Assembly (NCBI RefSeq): GCF_001808185.1
Contig: NZ_CP017668.1
Span: 2,852,001-2,916,000 of the forward strand
Direction: 5' to 3'
DNA length: 64,000 nt
DNA from: Jeongeupia sp. USM3
GTDB taxonomy: Bacteria; Pseudomonadota; Gammaproteobacteria; Burkholderiales; Chitinibacteraceae
Shown here: positions 28,081 to 36,951 of the stretch, in pieces
Numbering within the stretch: the stretch's first letter is position 1
How the letters are laid out: the number at the start of each line of letters is the position of its first letter
Position numbers and translations under genes: made by a program
Notes under the pieces: model-generated
What the model was told of the DNA's origin: nothing
What the model saw: the letters and a program-made list of their open reading frames with translations, nothing else
Database searches by the model: none

Positions 28081-29070
28081 TCAACCGATGCCGGACCGGC
28101 CGCTGCCGTCGCGCCAGCTGCGCAGGCCGAGGATGCGCTCGCCGAGTGCCGACAGTTCGGCGCGCGGATAACGCGACTGCTCCCAGCGGCGCGGATCGCC
28201 CGGAAAGGCATGGCCGCGCGCCGGTTCGCGCTGCTGCCAGCTGCGGATGCGCCAGTCGCGCAGCTCGGCATTGGCCTCGTCGGCCGGCGTGAACGAGATG
28301 TACTGCGCCAGCCTGACCTTGTCGGCCGAGGTGTTCGGCCGGATGCCGTGTGCGAGCAGGCTGTTGAAGATCAGCAGTTCGCCGGCCTGCATCGGGATGA
28401 AACGCACCGGGTACGGCACGCTGGCGAGGTCCGGCTGCCACGGGTTGCGCTCCAACGGCGCCGTTTCGCACCACCGGTCGAAATTGGCGAACAGCTCGGG
28501 AATGCACTGGAAGCCGCCGCCGTCCTCGCTGGTGTCCGACAGCGCCAGCACGCCCTGGACGTTGACCGGGCGCGGATCGAGCGAGGTGTCGGCGTCCCAG
28601 TGGATGAAGCCGCCGAACTTGCGCACGCCGGCATTCGGCGTATTCAGGTTGGCGCGGTCGATCGTCACCCACAGATCCTCGCGGTCCCAGATGTCGACGA
28701 AGGCATCGTAGACGCGCGGCGTCTGGCGGTTGTCCCACAGCGTCTGGTTCTGGTAGGCCTCGACCATGCCCGAGCCGTTGAGCTCGCGCATGTCGTTCTC
28801 GCGCAGCTGCGGTGCGTTCCAGCTGGCCGGATCGGCCGGGTCGAGCTGCTGGAAGTCCCAGAGGAAGTCGGCCGTACGCCGGACGGCGCCGGCATCGACG
28901 GCCTGCCTGACGATCACGTAACCGTACTGCTGCCAGTGCGCGAAGTCGGCGTCGGACAGCACGCGCAGCGGCAGCTTCTTCTGCAGCGTGTGCAACTGGC
29001 GGTCTTCGGCGCGGTAGGAGACGGACGGGTTGCCCGGGCGGGCGTTGCCATAGTCGTAGCGGTCTTTCAT
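28081..29070 (-). CDS. PhyH-family Fe(II)/2-oxoglutarate dioxygenase
   Basis: 329 residues. The double-stranded beta-helix of the phytanoyl-CoA dioxygenase family is recognised by the metal motif HWDADTS (H-x-D) and the distal LAHGIRPN histidine, with a following Arg/Lys (DKVRLAQY) suited to bind 2-oxoglutarate. The substrate is unknown. It is divergent from a damaged AraC gene (29213-29920), and such dioxygenase/AraC pairs usually form a regulator-target unit; here the regulator is probably lost. The ATG at 29070 is the first that yields the family N-terminus (MKDRYDYG). Confidence 0.8.
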   Translation of the reverse strand: MKDRYDYGNARPGNPSVSYRAEDRQLHTLQKKLPLRVLSDADFAHWQQYGYVIVRQAVDAGAVRRTADFLWDFQQLDPADPASWNAPQLRENDMRELNGSGMVEAYQNQTLWDNRQTPRVYDAFVDIWDREDLWVTIDRANLNTPNAGVRKFGGFIHWDADTSLDPRPVNVQGVLALSDTSEDGGGFQCIPELFANFDRWCETAPLERNPWQPDLASVPYPVRFIPMQAGELLIFNSLLAHGIRPNTSADKVRLAQYISFTPADEANAELRDWRIRSWQQREPARGHAFPGDPRRWEQSRYPRAELSALGERILGLRSWRDGSGRSGIG

Positions 29071-29212
29071 GAGTGATCTCCGGATCGTGGTGGGCCGGGC
29101 TGCGGGCCCGTGCATGTAGTCCGGTGATTTTCACAACGTCCGTCGCCGGCAATGCGCGCCGGCTGGCTTCTATTGATACGATTCTGACCATCTGGTCGGG
29201 CATGAGCGCCGA

Positions 29213-29920
29213 ATGCGTCCACAATTCGAACACATCACGGTTCCCGCCGGGCAGTCCTGGGCGCTGTTGTGGCGCGAGCTGCCGACCCTGCCGTTCGCCT
29301 GGCACTATCATCCGGAGTTCGAGCTGACGCTGACGCTGAACGCGCGCGGTCAGCGTTTCATTGCCGACCGGATCGACGACTTCGACGACGGTGATCTGGT
29401 GCTGCTCGGCCCCGAGCTGCCGCACAGCTGGGCGTAGGCCGAACGGCTCGATCCGGACAGGCCGGTGCTCGCGGTGGTCGTCTGGTTCCGCAGCGACTGG
29501 ATCACCGCGCTGGCGCAGACCTTCCCCGAGTGCGCGCCGATCGCGCGGCTGGCCGATGCCGCCGGCCGCGGGCTGGCGTTTTCGCGCGAGGCCGCCGCGC
29601 AGGTCCGGCCGCTGCTGGCGTCGCTGCACGACAAGACGCCGGCCCTTCGGCTGGCGGCGCTGGCGGCGATGTCGGTCGGTGCCTTCCACCGCTTTTTCAG
29701 GCGCCACACCGAAACGACGGTGACTGCCTATCTTGCCCGCTTGCGCATCGGCTACGCCTGCCAGCAACTGATCCAGACCGACCGTGCCATCGGCGTGATC
29801 GCCGAAGCCGCCGGCTATGCCACGCTGGCGCATTTCAACCGCCAGTTCCGCGCCGCCAAAGGGGAAACGCCGCGGGCGTTCCGGCAGCGCTATCGCGAGC
29901 CGCGCGCGTCCTCGTCCTGA
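29213..29920 (+). pseudogene. AraC-family regulator with internal amber stop and apparent internal deletion
   Basis: One reading frame encodes an AraC-like N-terminal cupin (FAWHYHPEFELTLTLN, GDLVLLGPELPHSWA), meets TAG at 29435-29437, then continues in the same frame with AERLDPDRPVLAVVVWF and a C-terminal HTH domain (RIGYACQQLIQTDRAIGVIAEAAGYATLAHFNRQF). So a point mutation created the stop. In addition the linker runs straight from LHDKTPALR into LAALAAMSVGAFHRFFRRH, so about 45 residues, including the start of the first HTH unit, seem to be missing relative to full-length relatives (about 236 codons against ~280). The end overlaps the convergent YbjD gene by 31 bases. Restart at 29465 would give only a 151-residue fragment. 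Confidence 0.75.
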
Positions 29921-31545
29921 GCCAGCTCGGCCAGCGTGTCGAACAGCCGCGCCAGCAGCGGCGGAATGCTCGCCCGGCCGCGCCGCTCGGCGGCTTCGGC
30001 AATCGCCAGCGCCATGCCGGGCTTGGCCTCGCGGCGGATCGCGCGATGGATCAGCTCGGCCGTCCCCGGCACCGGCCCGCGGGTCCAGTGCGCGGCATCG
30101 CGGTAGACGTCGGCGAAGCCGTTCTCGAACAGGTAATGCTCGATGTCCCGCGACGGCAGCACCGTCAGGTGGCGCGCTTCGTCGCGGCCGTGCAGCAGGC
30201 CGCGCGTCTTGTTCGCGTAGAGCCTGCCGGCGTCGTCGCCGTCGGTGATCAGGTGCCAGCGGATGCCGAAGGCGTCGGCGAACTTGATCAGCGGCGCCAG
30301 CCCGGCCTGGGCGAATTCGACCGTGCGGATGCCGAGCACGCCGAGGTTGACGCCGTAGCGCCGTGCCAGCTCGGGCAGCAGCCAGAATTCGGTTTCGCCC
30401 TCGACCAGCAGCCAGGTGCGCGCGAACAGGCTGTTCGGCCGGTTGGCGCGGACGTGGAAGCCGACCTTGCGCGCATCCTGTCTGGACAGCGCATTGCGGC
30501 CCAGCTGGTAGACGAACACCTTGTCGTCGCCGCGCACCAGCCGCCGCAGGCTGTGGTGCGGAAAGCTCGCCAGCAGCTCGCCGCTGTTGGTGGTGACGAG
30601 CTTCTGCACCGGCAACTGCTCGATCAGCCCCCACAGCTGGACCAGCTGGGTCGGATGCAGGTGGGTTTCGGGGTCTTCGACCAGCAGCAGCGGCATTTCG
30701 CCGTCGTGCAGCGCCTCGGTGCCCCGCGCTTCGAGCAGCGCGCCGAGCAGGAACAGCAGCGCCAGTTGCTGGGTGCTGCTGCCGGCGCGGTTGGCGATCT
30801 CGAGCAGGCTGGCGTGGTCGCGGAAAGTGACCGGCGCGGCGGCGATGTCGTCGGAGAAGCGCTGCGTCGCCGGCGGATGCAGCCGGTCGGCGTGGCGGCA
30901 CAGCAGCTCGCGCATCGCGGCGATACCCTGCTGCAGCACGTGCGGGCTGACGCGGTGCGGCTGCTGCAGCAGTGCCTCGAAGGTGCGCTGCACCGTTTCT
31001 GCCGGCGCATCGCCGGGTTCGAGCGCGATCGGCCCGTCGTCGGGCACGGCCGGCCCCAGCCACTGGGCCAGCTGCATTTCGCGGAGCCGCAGCACCGGGT
31101 GGCGCGCGACGAGTTCGCCGGCCAGCGCCTCGGTATCCGGGTGACGGCGGACCTTGCCGCTCGGGCCCAGCAGCTCGCGCCGCACCGAGATGCCGTCGCC
31201 ATGGCGGCGTGCGGCAATGCGCAGGCTGACGCGCCAGCGGCCCCTGCGGTCGCGCCAGGCCAGCGGGACCAGGGTCGGCGAGGGCTGCGTCGGTTCGTCG
31301 TCGCCGAAAGTCAGCGTGATCGCCAGCCAGTTGGCGGGGATACCGTCCGCATCGTGGTGGAAGTCGTCGAGGTCGAAGTGCGGGCCGGCCACGGCGGCCG
31401 GGCCGAGGCAGCGGGCCAGCGCTTCGATCAGGCTGGTCTTGCCCCAGTTGTTCTCGCCGAACAGCACCGTGCGGTCGGCGTCGAGCGCAACCGCGATCCG
31501 GCTGATGCCGCGGAAATTGTCGATCTGCAGGTGGATAAGGCGCAT
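29890..31545 (-). CDS. YbjD-like OLD-family ATP-dependent nuclease (DUF2813)
   Basis: 551 residues, matching E. coli YbjD (552) in length and order. ABC-type ATPase: Walker A GENNWGKTS (30-38), signature-like SSTQQLALLFLLGAL (256-270), Walker B LLLVEDPETHLHP (286-298). Then TTNSGELLASF and a Toprim domain with LLVEGETEFW (E382 region) and DGDDAGR (435-441). Toprim acidic residues coordinate the metals for DNA cleavage in OLD nucleases. YbjD itself has no settled function; relatives (P2 Old, GajA) act against phages, but no partner gene such as gajB lies here. Start chosen to begin at the ATPase first strand. Confidence 0.88.
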   Translation of the reverse strand: MRLIHLQIDNFRGISRIAVALDADRTVLFGENNWGKTSLIEALARCLGPAAVAGPHFDLDDFHHDADGIPANWLAITLTFGDDEPTQPSPTLVPLAWRDRRGRWRVSLRIAARRHGDGISVRRELLGPSGKVRRHPDTEALAGELVARHPVLRLREMQLAQWLGPAVPDDGPIALEPGDAPAETVQRTFEALLQQPHRVSPHVLQQGIAAMRELLCRHADRLHPPATQRFSDDIAAAPVTFRDHASLLEIANRAGSSTQQLALLFLLGALLEARGTEALHDGEMPLLLVEDPETHLHPTQLVQLWGLIEQLPVQKLVTTNSGELLASFPHHSLRRLVRGDDKVFVYQLGRNALSRQDARKVGFHVRANRPNSLFARTWLLVEGETEFWLLPELARRYGVNLGVLGIRTVEFAQAGLAPLIKFADAFGIRWHLITDGDDAGRLYANKTRGLLHGRDEARHLTVLPSRDIEHYLFENGFADVYRDAAHWTRGPVPGTAELIHRAIRREAKPGMALAIAEAAERRGRASIPPLLARLFDTLAELAQDEDARGSR

Positions 31546-31610
31546 GGCGTACTCCGTACCAGCCCCAAGCATGGCGCGTGCCGTTGCGGCAGGCAACCGG
31601 TACCGGCGTA

Positions 31611-31635
31611 AAAAAACCCGGCCGGGGCCGGGTTT
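31611..31635 (-). terminator. Terminator of the chemoreceptor gene
   Basis: AAACCCGGCC and GGCCGGGTTT (31614-31635) form a stem with the T-run TTTTTT on the minus strand (A-run 31611-31616). It lies about 20 bases beyond the stop of the minus-strand gene. Confidence 0.75.
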
Positions 31636-31656
31636 CAGGCGAGTGCAGCTTTGTTG

Positions 31657-33276
31657 TTAGAGCTTGAAGCGGCGGATCTGCCCGGCCAGCTGTTCGGAGA
31701 CCGACTTGATCGACTGCGCCGCGTCGACGGTGCCGCGCGCGGCGGCCAGCGTGCCGTTCGACGACTGCGCGACCTCGTCGACGTCGTTGCGGATCGCCCG
31801 GCTGGCGCCGACCTGGTCGGCGAGCGTGCGGCCGATGCCGTCGACGACCAGGGCGGTCGCCTCGGTCTCGGCGCGGATCGCCTTGACCGCCTCGCCGCCT
31901 TCCTTGGCCTGCAGGATGCCCTGCTTGAGCTGCTCGACCATGTCGTCCATCCGCGTCTTGGCGTTCTGGCTGCTGGTCTGTACCGCGCTGATCGTGTTGC
32001 CGATTTCCTGCGTCGCCGTGCTGGTGCGCTCGGCGAGCTTGCGGACCTCGTCGGCGACGACGGCAAAGCCGCGGCCCTGTTCGCCGGCGCGGGCGGCCTC
32101 GATCGCCGCGTTCAGCGCCAGCAGGTTGGTCTGGTCGGCAACGTCGCGGATCACCGCGATCACCGCCGAAATGCTGCCGACCCGCGCGGCAAGCTCGTCG
32201 ATGCTGCCCTGGGTGTCGCCGACCGACTGCTCGGTCTCGCTCAGCCGCGCGACGGCAGCCGAGATCACCTGCTGGCCCTTGGCCGAAATACCGGTCGCCG
32301 ATTCGCTCTGACGGCGCGCGGTATCGGCTTCCGTTTCGGCGCTCTGGGTCTGCTCGGCAAAACGTTCGGCGGTCTGGGCGATCCGGCGGGCCGCTTCGCC
32401 CTGCGCCTCGACCAGACGGTTGCTGCCTTCGGCCTTGCCGACGATGTCGTCGCTGGTCCGGTGCAGGGTGCCGACGGCGGTCTGCAGCTCCTGCATCACG
32501 CTGCGCAGTGCGTCGCGCATCTTCAGTACCGAGCCGTAGATGCTGTTCGGCGCGACATCGCGGCGGCTGTTGCCGGCGGCAAGGTCGCCGTCGGCAACGC
32601 GCTGGACCAGCTTGAGCACTTCGCCGGGCTCGCCGCCGAGGTCGCGCAGCAGCCGGGCGACGGCGGTCAGCATCAGGCCGGCGACGATGCCGGCGACGAT
32701 CAGGCAGGCGATGACCTGCCAGCGGGCGCTGGCCCAGAAGCGCGCATCGGCCTCGGCCGAGCTGACGCCGGTGCCGACGATCCAGTGCCAGCGCGGCGTG
32801 CGCTGGGCGACCGAGACGAGGTCGACGACCTTGCCTTCGCGCTCGCTGGTCCACGGGTATTCGGTCAGTGCGCCGCCGGACTTGTCGAGCGCGGCGATGG
32901 CGATGGCGCCGACGCTCTTGCCCTGCGCGTCCTTGAATTCGTTGAAGCTGGTGCCGTGCAGCTGCGGGTCGAGTGGCGTGGCGACGAACGTCAATTTGTC
33001 GTCAGTAACGTAGACGTACTCGGATTTGTGGTATTTGTTCTCGCGCAGGATCTGCGTCGCCAGTTTCTTGGCGTCGTCGTCGCTGATGCTGCCGCTCGCC
33101 GCGGCGCTTTCGAGCTGGGCGATCGTGTTGTACGTGCTCTTCATCAGCTGCTCGATGCGGGCACGGTTGTCGAGGTTGGCGGCATGGCGCATGGTGAACA
33201 GGCCGGCGAGCGTGACGCCGAGCAGCGCCACCAGTACCAAGGCTGACAGGCTCCAGGCCTTTAGACGCAAAGACAT
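31657..33276 (-). CDS. Methyl-accepting chemotaxis protein with Cache sensor
   Basis: 539 residues. N-terminal membrane helix (about 8-29), periplasmic single-Cache domain to about 185 (KYHKSEYVYVTDDKLTFVATPLDPQLHGT in parts, and WIVGTG), second helix about 188-210, HAMP, then the long helical signalling domain. The hairpin tip DVADQTNLLALNAAIEAARAGE is fully conserved, so it can engage CheA/CheW. No C-terminal CheR-binding pentapeptide: it ends QIRRFKL. Ligand unknown; sCache_2 domains often bind small organic acids. Monocistronic, own terminator. No other chemotaxis gene is in the window. Confidence 0.9.
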   Translation of the reverse strand: MSLRLKAWSLSALVLVALLGVTLAGLFTMRHAANLDNRARIEQLMKSTYNTIAQLESAAASGSISDDDAKKLATQILRENKYHKSEYVYVTDDKLTFVATPLDPQLHGTSFNEFKDAQGKSVGAIAIAALDKSGGALTEYPWTSEREGKVVDLVSVAQRTPRWHWIVGTGVSSAEADARFWASARWQVIACLIVAGIVAGLMLTAVARLLRDLGGEPGEVLKLVQRVADGDLAAGNSRRDVAPNSIYGSVLKMRDALRSVMQELQTAVGTLHRTSDDIVGKAEGSNRLVEAQGEAARRIAQTAERFAEQTQSAETEADTARRQSESATGISAKGQQVISAAVARLSETEQSVGDTQGSIDELAARVGSISAVIAVIRDVADQTNLLALNAAIEAARAGEQGRGFAVVADEVRKLAERTSTATQEIGNTISAVQTSSQNAKTRMDDMVEQLKQGILQAKEGGEAVKAIRAETEATALVVDGIGRTLADQVGASRAIRNDVDEVAQSSNGTLAAARGTVDAAQSIKSVSEQLAGQIRRFKL

Positions 33277-33483
33277 CGGAAACTCCGTTTAAAACGACGA
33301 GAACGTTGTAAGCATACAGTGAAATAAATCAGAAAAGACTGATTTAGGACAGACGCAGTTCAATGGCATGCAACGCGTGGTGGCCGCGCAACACCGGCGC
33401 CCGGCGGTGACGGCCGGGCGCATCGGAACCTTCGGTCCGGTCGGCCCGGAAAGTCCAGGAAGAAAAACAACACAAGGTATTGT

Positions 33484-34578
33484 ATGAAAAAGGAAAATCA
33501 ATGGATCGAGCCGGCGATCGCGACCTGCGCGGTCGTGCTGCTGCTGGCGCTGTCGTACCAGATACTGGCACCGTTCATTGCGGCGCTCGCCTGGGCCGGG
33601 ATCCTGGTCTACGCCAGCTGGAAACCTTACGAAAAGCTGTCAAAATTGATGCGCGGCAACCGCTTGCTGCCGGCGCTGCTGCTGCTCGGCATCTTTGCGC
33701 TGGTGATCGTGCTGCCGCTGGTGATCGCCGGCGTCGAGCTGGCGTCGAACATGGACGGCATTTCGCACTGGCTGCAGGTGCACATCGAAGCGGGGCTGCC
33801 GCCGCTGCCGCAATGGCTGTCGTCGATGCCGTGGGCCGGGCCGAAGCTCAACGAATTCTGGTCCGGCCTGTCGCAGGGCGATCCGGAAGTCATCAACCGG
33901 CTCAAGGAATGGATGAAGCCGCTCGGCAGCATGCTGCTGCTGTTCGGCAAGGCGATCGGCAGCGGGCTGATGCTGATGCTGATGAGTCTGGCGTTCGCGT
34001 TCTTCTTCTATGTCGGCGGCCACGAGATCGTCCGCTGGTTCATCCGCGTACTGAACCGGATCGGCGGCAAGCGCGCCGAAGAACTGCTGATGATCGCCGC
34101 CGGCACCGTGCGCGGCGTGGTCTACGGTTTCATCGGCACCGCGCTGGTGCAGGGTGCGCTGGCGTGGTTCGGCTACTGGCTGGTCGGCGTCGAGAATGCC
34201 GCGGCCTTCGGCCTGGTCAGCTGCTTCCTGTCGCTGATCCCGGGCGGCCCGAGTCTGCTGGGGCTGCCGGTGGCGTTCTGGCTCTACCAGCAGGGCGATA
34301 CCGGCTGGGCGGTCTTTCTCGGCATCTGGATGGTCGCGGTCGTCAGCATGGCCGACAACGTCGTCAAGCCGCTGTTCATCGGCAAGGAAAGCAATCTGCC
34401 CTTCGTGCTGATCCTCGTCGGCGTGCTCGGCGGCGCGCTGGCGTGGGGCGTGCTCGGCGTCTTCCTCGGCCCGACGCTGCTGGCGGTCAGCTACGCGCTG
34501 CTGCACAACTGGGCGGCAAGGCAGATGGAGTCGGATGATCAGGCTGCTGTGACCGGGCCGGACGACCAGGCGCGGTAA
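33484..34578 (+). CDS. AI-2E family transporter (YdiK/PerM-like)
   Basis: 364 residues with about seven to eight membrane helices (ATCAVVLLLALSYQILAPFIAALAWAGILVY in parts at the start). Family motifs are the PGGPSLLGLPVAFWL loop and the C-terminal DNVVKPLFIGKESNLPFVLILVGVLGG segment. TqsA of this family exports AI-2; most members, like YdiK, have no proven substrate and some act in Na+/H+ or other antiport. The ATG follows a purine-rich stretch. It is divergent from the chemoreceptor gene and convergent with the MEKHLA gene. Confidence 0.85.
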   Translation: MKKENQWIEPAIATCAVVLLLALSYQILAPFIAALAWAGILVYASWKPYEKLSKLMRGNRLLPALLLLGIFALVIVLPLVIAGVELASNMDGISHWLQVHIEAGLPPLPQWLSSMPWAGPKLNEFWSGLSQGDPEVINRLKEWMKPLGSMLLLFGKAIGSGLMLMLMSLAFAFFFYVGGHEIVRWFIRVLNRIGGKRAEELLMIAAGTVRGVVYGFIGTALVQGALAWFGYWLVGVENAAAFGLVSCFLSLIPGGPSLLGLPVAFWLYQQGDTGWAVFLGIWMVAVVSMADNVVKPLFIGKESNLPFVLILVGVLGGALAWGVLGVFLGPTLLAVSYALLHNWAARQMESDDQAAVTGPDDQAR

Positions 34579-34583
34579 ACCGC

Positions 34584-35036
34584 TCAGGCCGGCGTGATGC
34601 GCCGGTACGTCGCCGCCTGGCCATGGCACACGCCGGCGGCGTCGATCAGGTTCCAGACGGTGACGTCCTCGATCCAGAAGCGCCGGCCCGATCTGGCGAT
34701 GCGCAGCCCGCGGTAGCCGCTGGCGTAGCCGTGGCGGGTGACGTCGGCGAGCAGGCGGTCGCGCTCGGCACGGTCCGGTGCCTCGGCCGACAGCCGCGAC
34801 GGCAGGCCGACGAATTCGTCCCAGCCGTACTCGAAGCACGCCTGCGCCGCACGGTTGGCGTAGACGAAGCGCGGATCGGCTTGCGTGTCGTGCGCGAGCA
34901 CGCAGAACGGCGCCGCCTCGTACAGCCAGCGTGCGGGATCGGGCTGTGCCGGATCGACGAGCTCGCGGCCGGTCAGGCGCAGGTGGCTGTCGCACAGCAG
35001 CGCGGCGAAAGCCGCGTCGTCGGGGCTGATGATCAT
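34584..35036 (-). CDS. MEKHLA (PAS-like) domain protein
   Basis: 150 residues forming one PAS-fold MEKHLA domain: LYEAAPFCVLAHDTQADPRFVYANRAAQACFEYGWDEFVGLPSRLSAE (in parts), then GYRGLRIARSGRRFWIEDVTVWNLID and a C-terminal GQAATYRRI. It carries no output domain, so it may act as a small sensor or binding protein; ligand unknown. Its ATG overlaps the stop of the upstream LysR gene (ATGA, 4 bases), so the two are translationally coupled and likely act in one pathway. Confidence 0.8.
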   Translation of the reverse strand: MIISPDDAAFAALLCDSHLRLTGRELVDPAQPDPARWLYEAAPFCVLAHDTQADPRFVYANRAAQACFEYGWDEFVGLPSRLSAEAPDRAERDRLLADVTRHGYASGYRGLRIARSGRRFWIEDVTVWNLIDAAGVCHGQAATYRRITPA

Positions 35037-35956
35037 CTTGGCGTCTCTCCATAGGCGTAGCCGGACCGGCCGATCTCGCCGCGCAGCCAGTCGACGAAGG
35101 TCGCGACGGCGGGGCGGTACGGCGGCGGTGCCGGCGAGACCAGCCAGTACGCGCCGGGCATCGGCACGCTGACCGGGAACACCCGGACCAGCCGTCCGGC
35201 GGCCAGATCGTCGTGGACCAGCACCTCACGCGCCAGGCCGATGCCCTGCCGGTCGAGGATCGACTGCACCAGCAGCCCCGAATCACTGAACACCAGCCCT
35301 TGTTGCGGTTCCGGCCAGTCGAGTCCGGCGGCAACGAACCAGTCGTGCCAGGGCTCGGTCGACGAGCGCAGCAGCGGCCAGCGCGCCAGATCGGCCGGGG
35401 TCGCCGGCAGGCCGCCGGGCAGGTCCGGGCTGGCGACGACGACGAAGGCGTCGCGCATCAGCGGTTCGCAATGCACGCCGGGCCAGCCGCCGGGACCGAC
35501 GCGCAGGCCGAGGTCGATGCCTTCGGCGGCCAGATCCTCGCGGGCCTTGGTCGATCGGATCCAGATCTCGATTTCCGGGTGCCGGTCGATAAAGCTTCCC
35601 AGCCGCGGTGTCAGCCATTTGGCGGCGAACGACGGCAGGCAGGTCAGCACCACGCGCGGCCGGGCGCGCTCGTGCTGCAGCCCGGCGATCGTCTCGCCGA
35701 TCTCGCACAGGCTGGCGTTGAGCGTTGCCGCCAGCCGCCGGCCCTCGCTGGTCAGCCTGACGCCGCGGCCGTCGCGGACGAACAGCGCGAAGCCCAGCGT
35801 CTCCTCGAGCGCGCGGATCTGGTGACTGACCGCGCCGTGGGTGACGAAGAGTTCGTCGGCGGCACGGCCGAAATGGCCATGCCGCGCCGCTGCCTCGAAC
35901 GCGCGCAGCGCCGGGAGGGAGGGCAGGCGGCCCGGTGCCTTGAATGGTGAATCCAT
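35033..35956 (-). CDS. LysR-family transcriptional regulator (GcvA-type)
   Basis: 307 residues. N-terminal winged HTH (LPALRAFEAAARHGHFGRAADELFVTHGAVSHQIRALEETLG, in parts) and a C-terminal periplasmic-binding-like effector domain of the GcvA/AmpR group. Start chosen at MDSPFKAPG; an in-frame extension upstream is unlike the family. It is coupled to the MEKHLA gene and divergent from the DUF2917 gene at 36060, which it probably controls, as LysR genes commonly regulate a divergent neighbour. Confidence 0.85.
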   Translation of the reverse strand: MDSPFKAPGRLPSLPALRAFEAAARHGHFGRAADELFVTHGAVSHQIRALEETLGFALFVRDGRGVRLTSEGRRLAATLNASLCEIGETIAGLQHERARPRVVLTCLPSFAAKWLTPRLGSFIDRHPEIEIWIRSTKAREDLAAEGIDLGLRVGPGGWPGVHCEPLMRDAFVVVASPDLPGGLPATPADLARWPLLRSSTEPWHDWFVAAGLDWPEPQQGLVFSDSGLLVQSILDRQGIGLAREVLVHDDLAAGRLVRVFPVSVPMPGAYWLVSPAPPPYRPAVATFVDWLRGEIGRSGYAYGETPR

Positions 35957-36059
35957 TTCACATGTCTGGCGAGAAATGATGGTTTGTCGCGGCCGGGGCC
36001 GCTGCCGAAAATGCTCGCATGACAATTGAATCGGCGCAAGCGGCGCGAGGGAAGACACC

Positions 36060-36341
36060 ATGCTGGGTGAACTGGAACACCGGAGACTCGTGCGCGGAGA
36101 GGTGATCCGCATTCATGTATCGGCGCTGACGATCACCTCGGGCTTTGTCTGGGTGACCGACGACCGCGGCCGGGACCTGCTGCTGACGACCGGCGATCGC
36201 CTGCCCGGCGGCGAGTGGCTGGTCGAGGCGCTGCTGCCGTCGCGAATCCACTGGACGCCGCGCGGCTGGCGGGTCGCACTGCGGCAGGCCCTGAACCGCC
36301 TGCGCCGTCCGGCGGCCGCCGGACGGTGGGTGATACGTTAA
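36060..36341 (+). CDS. DUF2917 family protein
   Basis: 93-residue protein resembling DUF2917: LVRGEVIRIHVSALTITSGFVWVTDDRGRDLLLTTGDRL (in parts) has the family's short beta-strand pattern with W-VT and a G-D turn, followed by a positively charged tail. Function unknown. DUF2917 genes are frequently divergent from a LysR regulator in betaproteobacteria, as here (104-base gap). No signal peptide. Confidence 0.65.
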   Translation: MLGELEHRRLVRGEVIRIHVSALTITSGFVWVTDDRGRDLLLTTGDRLPGGEWLVEALLPSRIHWTPRGWRVALRQALNRLRRPAAAGRWVIR

Positions 36342-36411
36342 GCGGCTCACAGCGCCCGCCCCCCGCTGCTGGCACGATGCATTCATTGCGATGAAACGGG
36401 GGGATGGACTT

Positions 36412-36951
36412 GTGAAACGATCGGTCATCAACGGAATGCTGGCGCTGCTGCTCGCCGGCAGTGCGGCGCTGGCGAGTGCGCAGGGCTGGCGTGAAGGCCG
36501 TCATTACTCGCCGGGCGAGGTCGTCAGCTATCAGGGGCGGCAGTACCGGGCGATTCAGGGCCACGATGCGCACCGCGGGGCCAACTGGAATCCGCGCGAT
36601 GCGGCGTCGCTGTGGCAGCCGCTCGATGGTCGCCGCGGCTGGCACGACGACGGCCGCTACCGCCCGGACCCGCGCTATGACGACGGCCAGTATCACCCCG
36701 ACCCGCGTTACGACGACGGCCGCTGGCGGCCCGACGTGCGCAGCGACGAGTGGCGCCGCCGCCATTGGGAAGAAATAGGTCGCCGCCGGCCGGACGGCTG
36801 GCGCGACGGCCACCGCTACGGCGGCGGCGAATGGGTCTGGTATCGCGGCCGGGCTTACGAGGCGCGGCGGCCGGCGAGCGAGGCGGAGCTGTGGATGAAT
36901 CCGCTGCAGCAGCCGGGACTGTGGCTCGACATCACGGCCACGCTGCGCTGA
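36412..36951 (+). CDS. Secreted protein with CBM5/12-like module and Asp/Arg/Tyr-rich repeats
   Basis: 179 residues from a GTG start at 36412; GGGGGGA lies 7 bases before it, while the in-frame ATG at 36391 has no ribosome binding site. Signal peptide MLALLLAGSAALASAQG. Residues following (YSPGEVVSYQGRQYRAIQGHDAHRGANWNPRDAASLWQPL, in parts) match the aromatic-rich carbohydrate-binding module CBM5/12 of chitinases. Next come three tandem units of the type RYRPDPRYDDG / QYHPDPRYDDG / RWRPDVRSDE. A second CBM-like half (YGGGEWVWYRGRAYEARR) follows. No catalytic domain, so a chitin- or glycan-binding role is inferred. Confidence 0.6.
   Translation: MKRSVINGMLALLLAGSAALASAQGWREGRHYSPGEVVSYQGRQYRAIQGHDAHRGANWNPRDAASLWQPLDGRRGWHDDGRYRPDPRYDDGQYHPDPRYDDGRWRPDVRSDEWRRRHWEEIGRRRPDGWRDGHRYGGGEWVWYRGRAYEARRPASEAELWMNPLQQPGLWLDITATLR

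Noticed and set aside
33326..33345. AAATCAG-6-CTGATTT inverted repeat upstream of the AI-2E family gene
   Set aside because: Short AT-rich 7-bp stem; could be an operator or chance. No partner or neighbour supports it.
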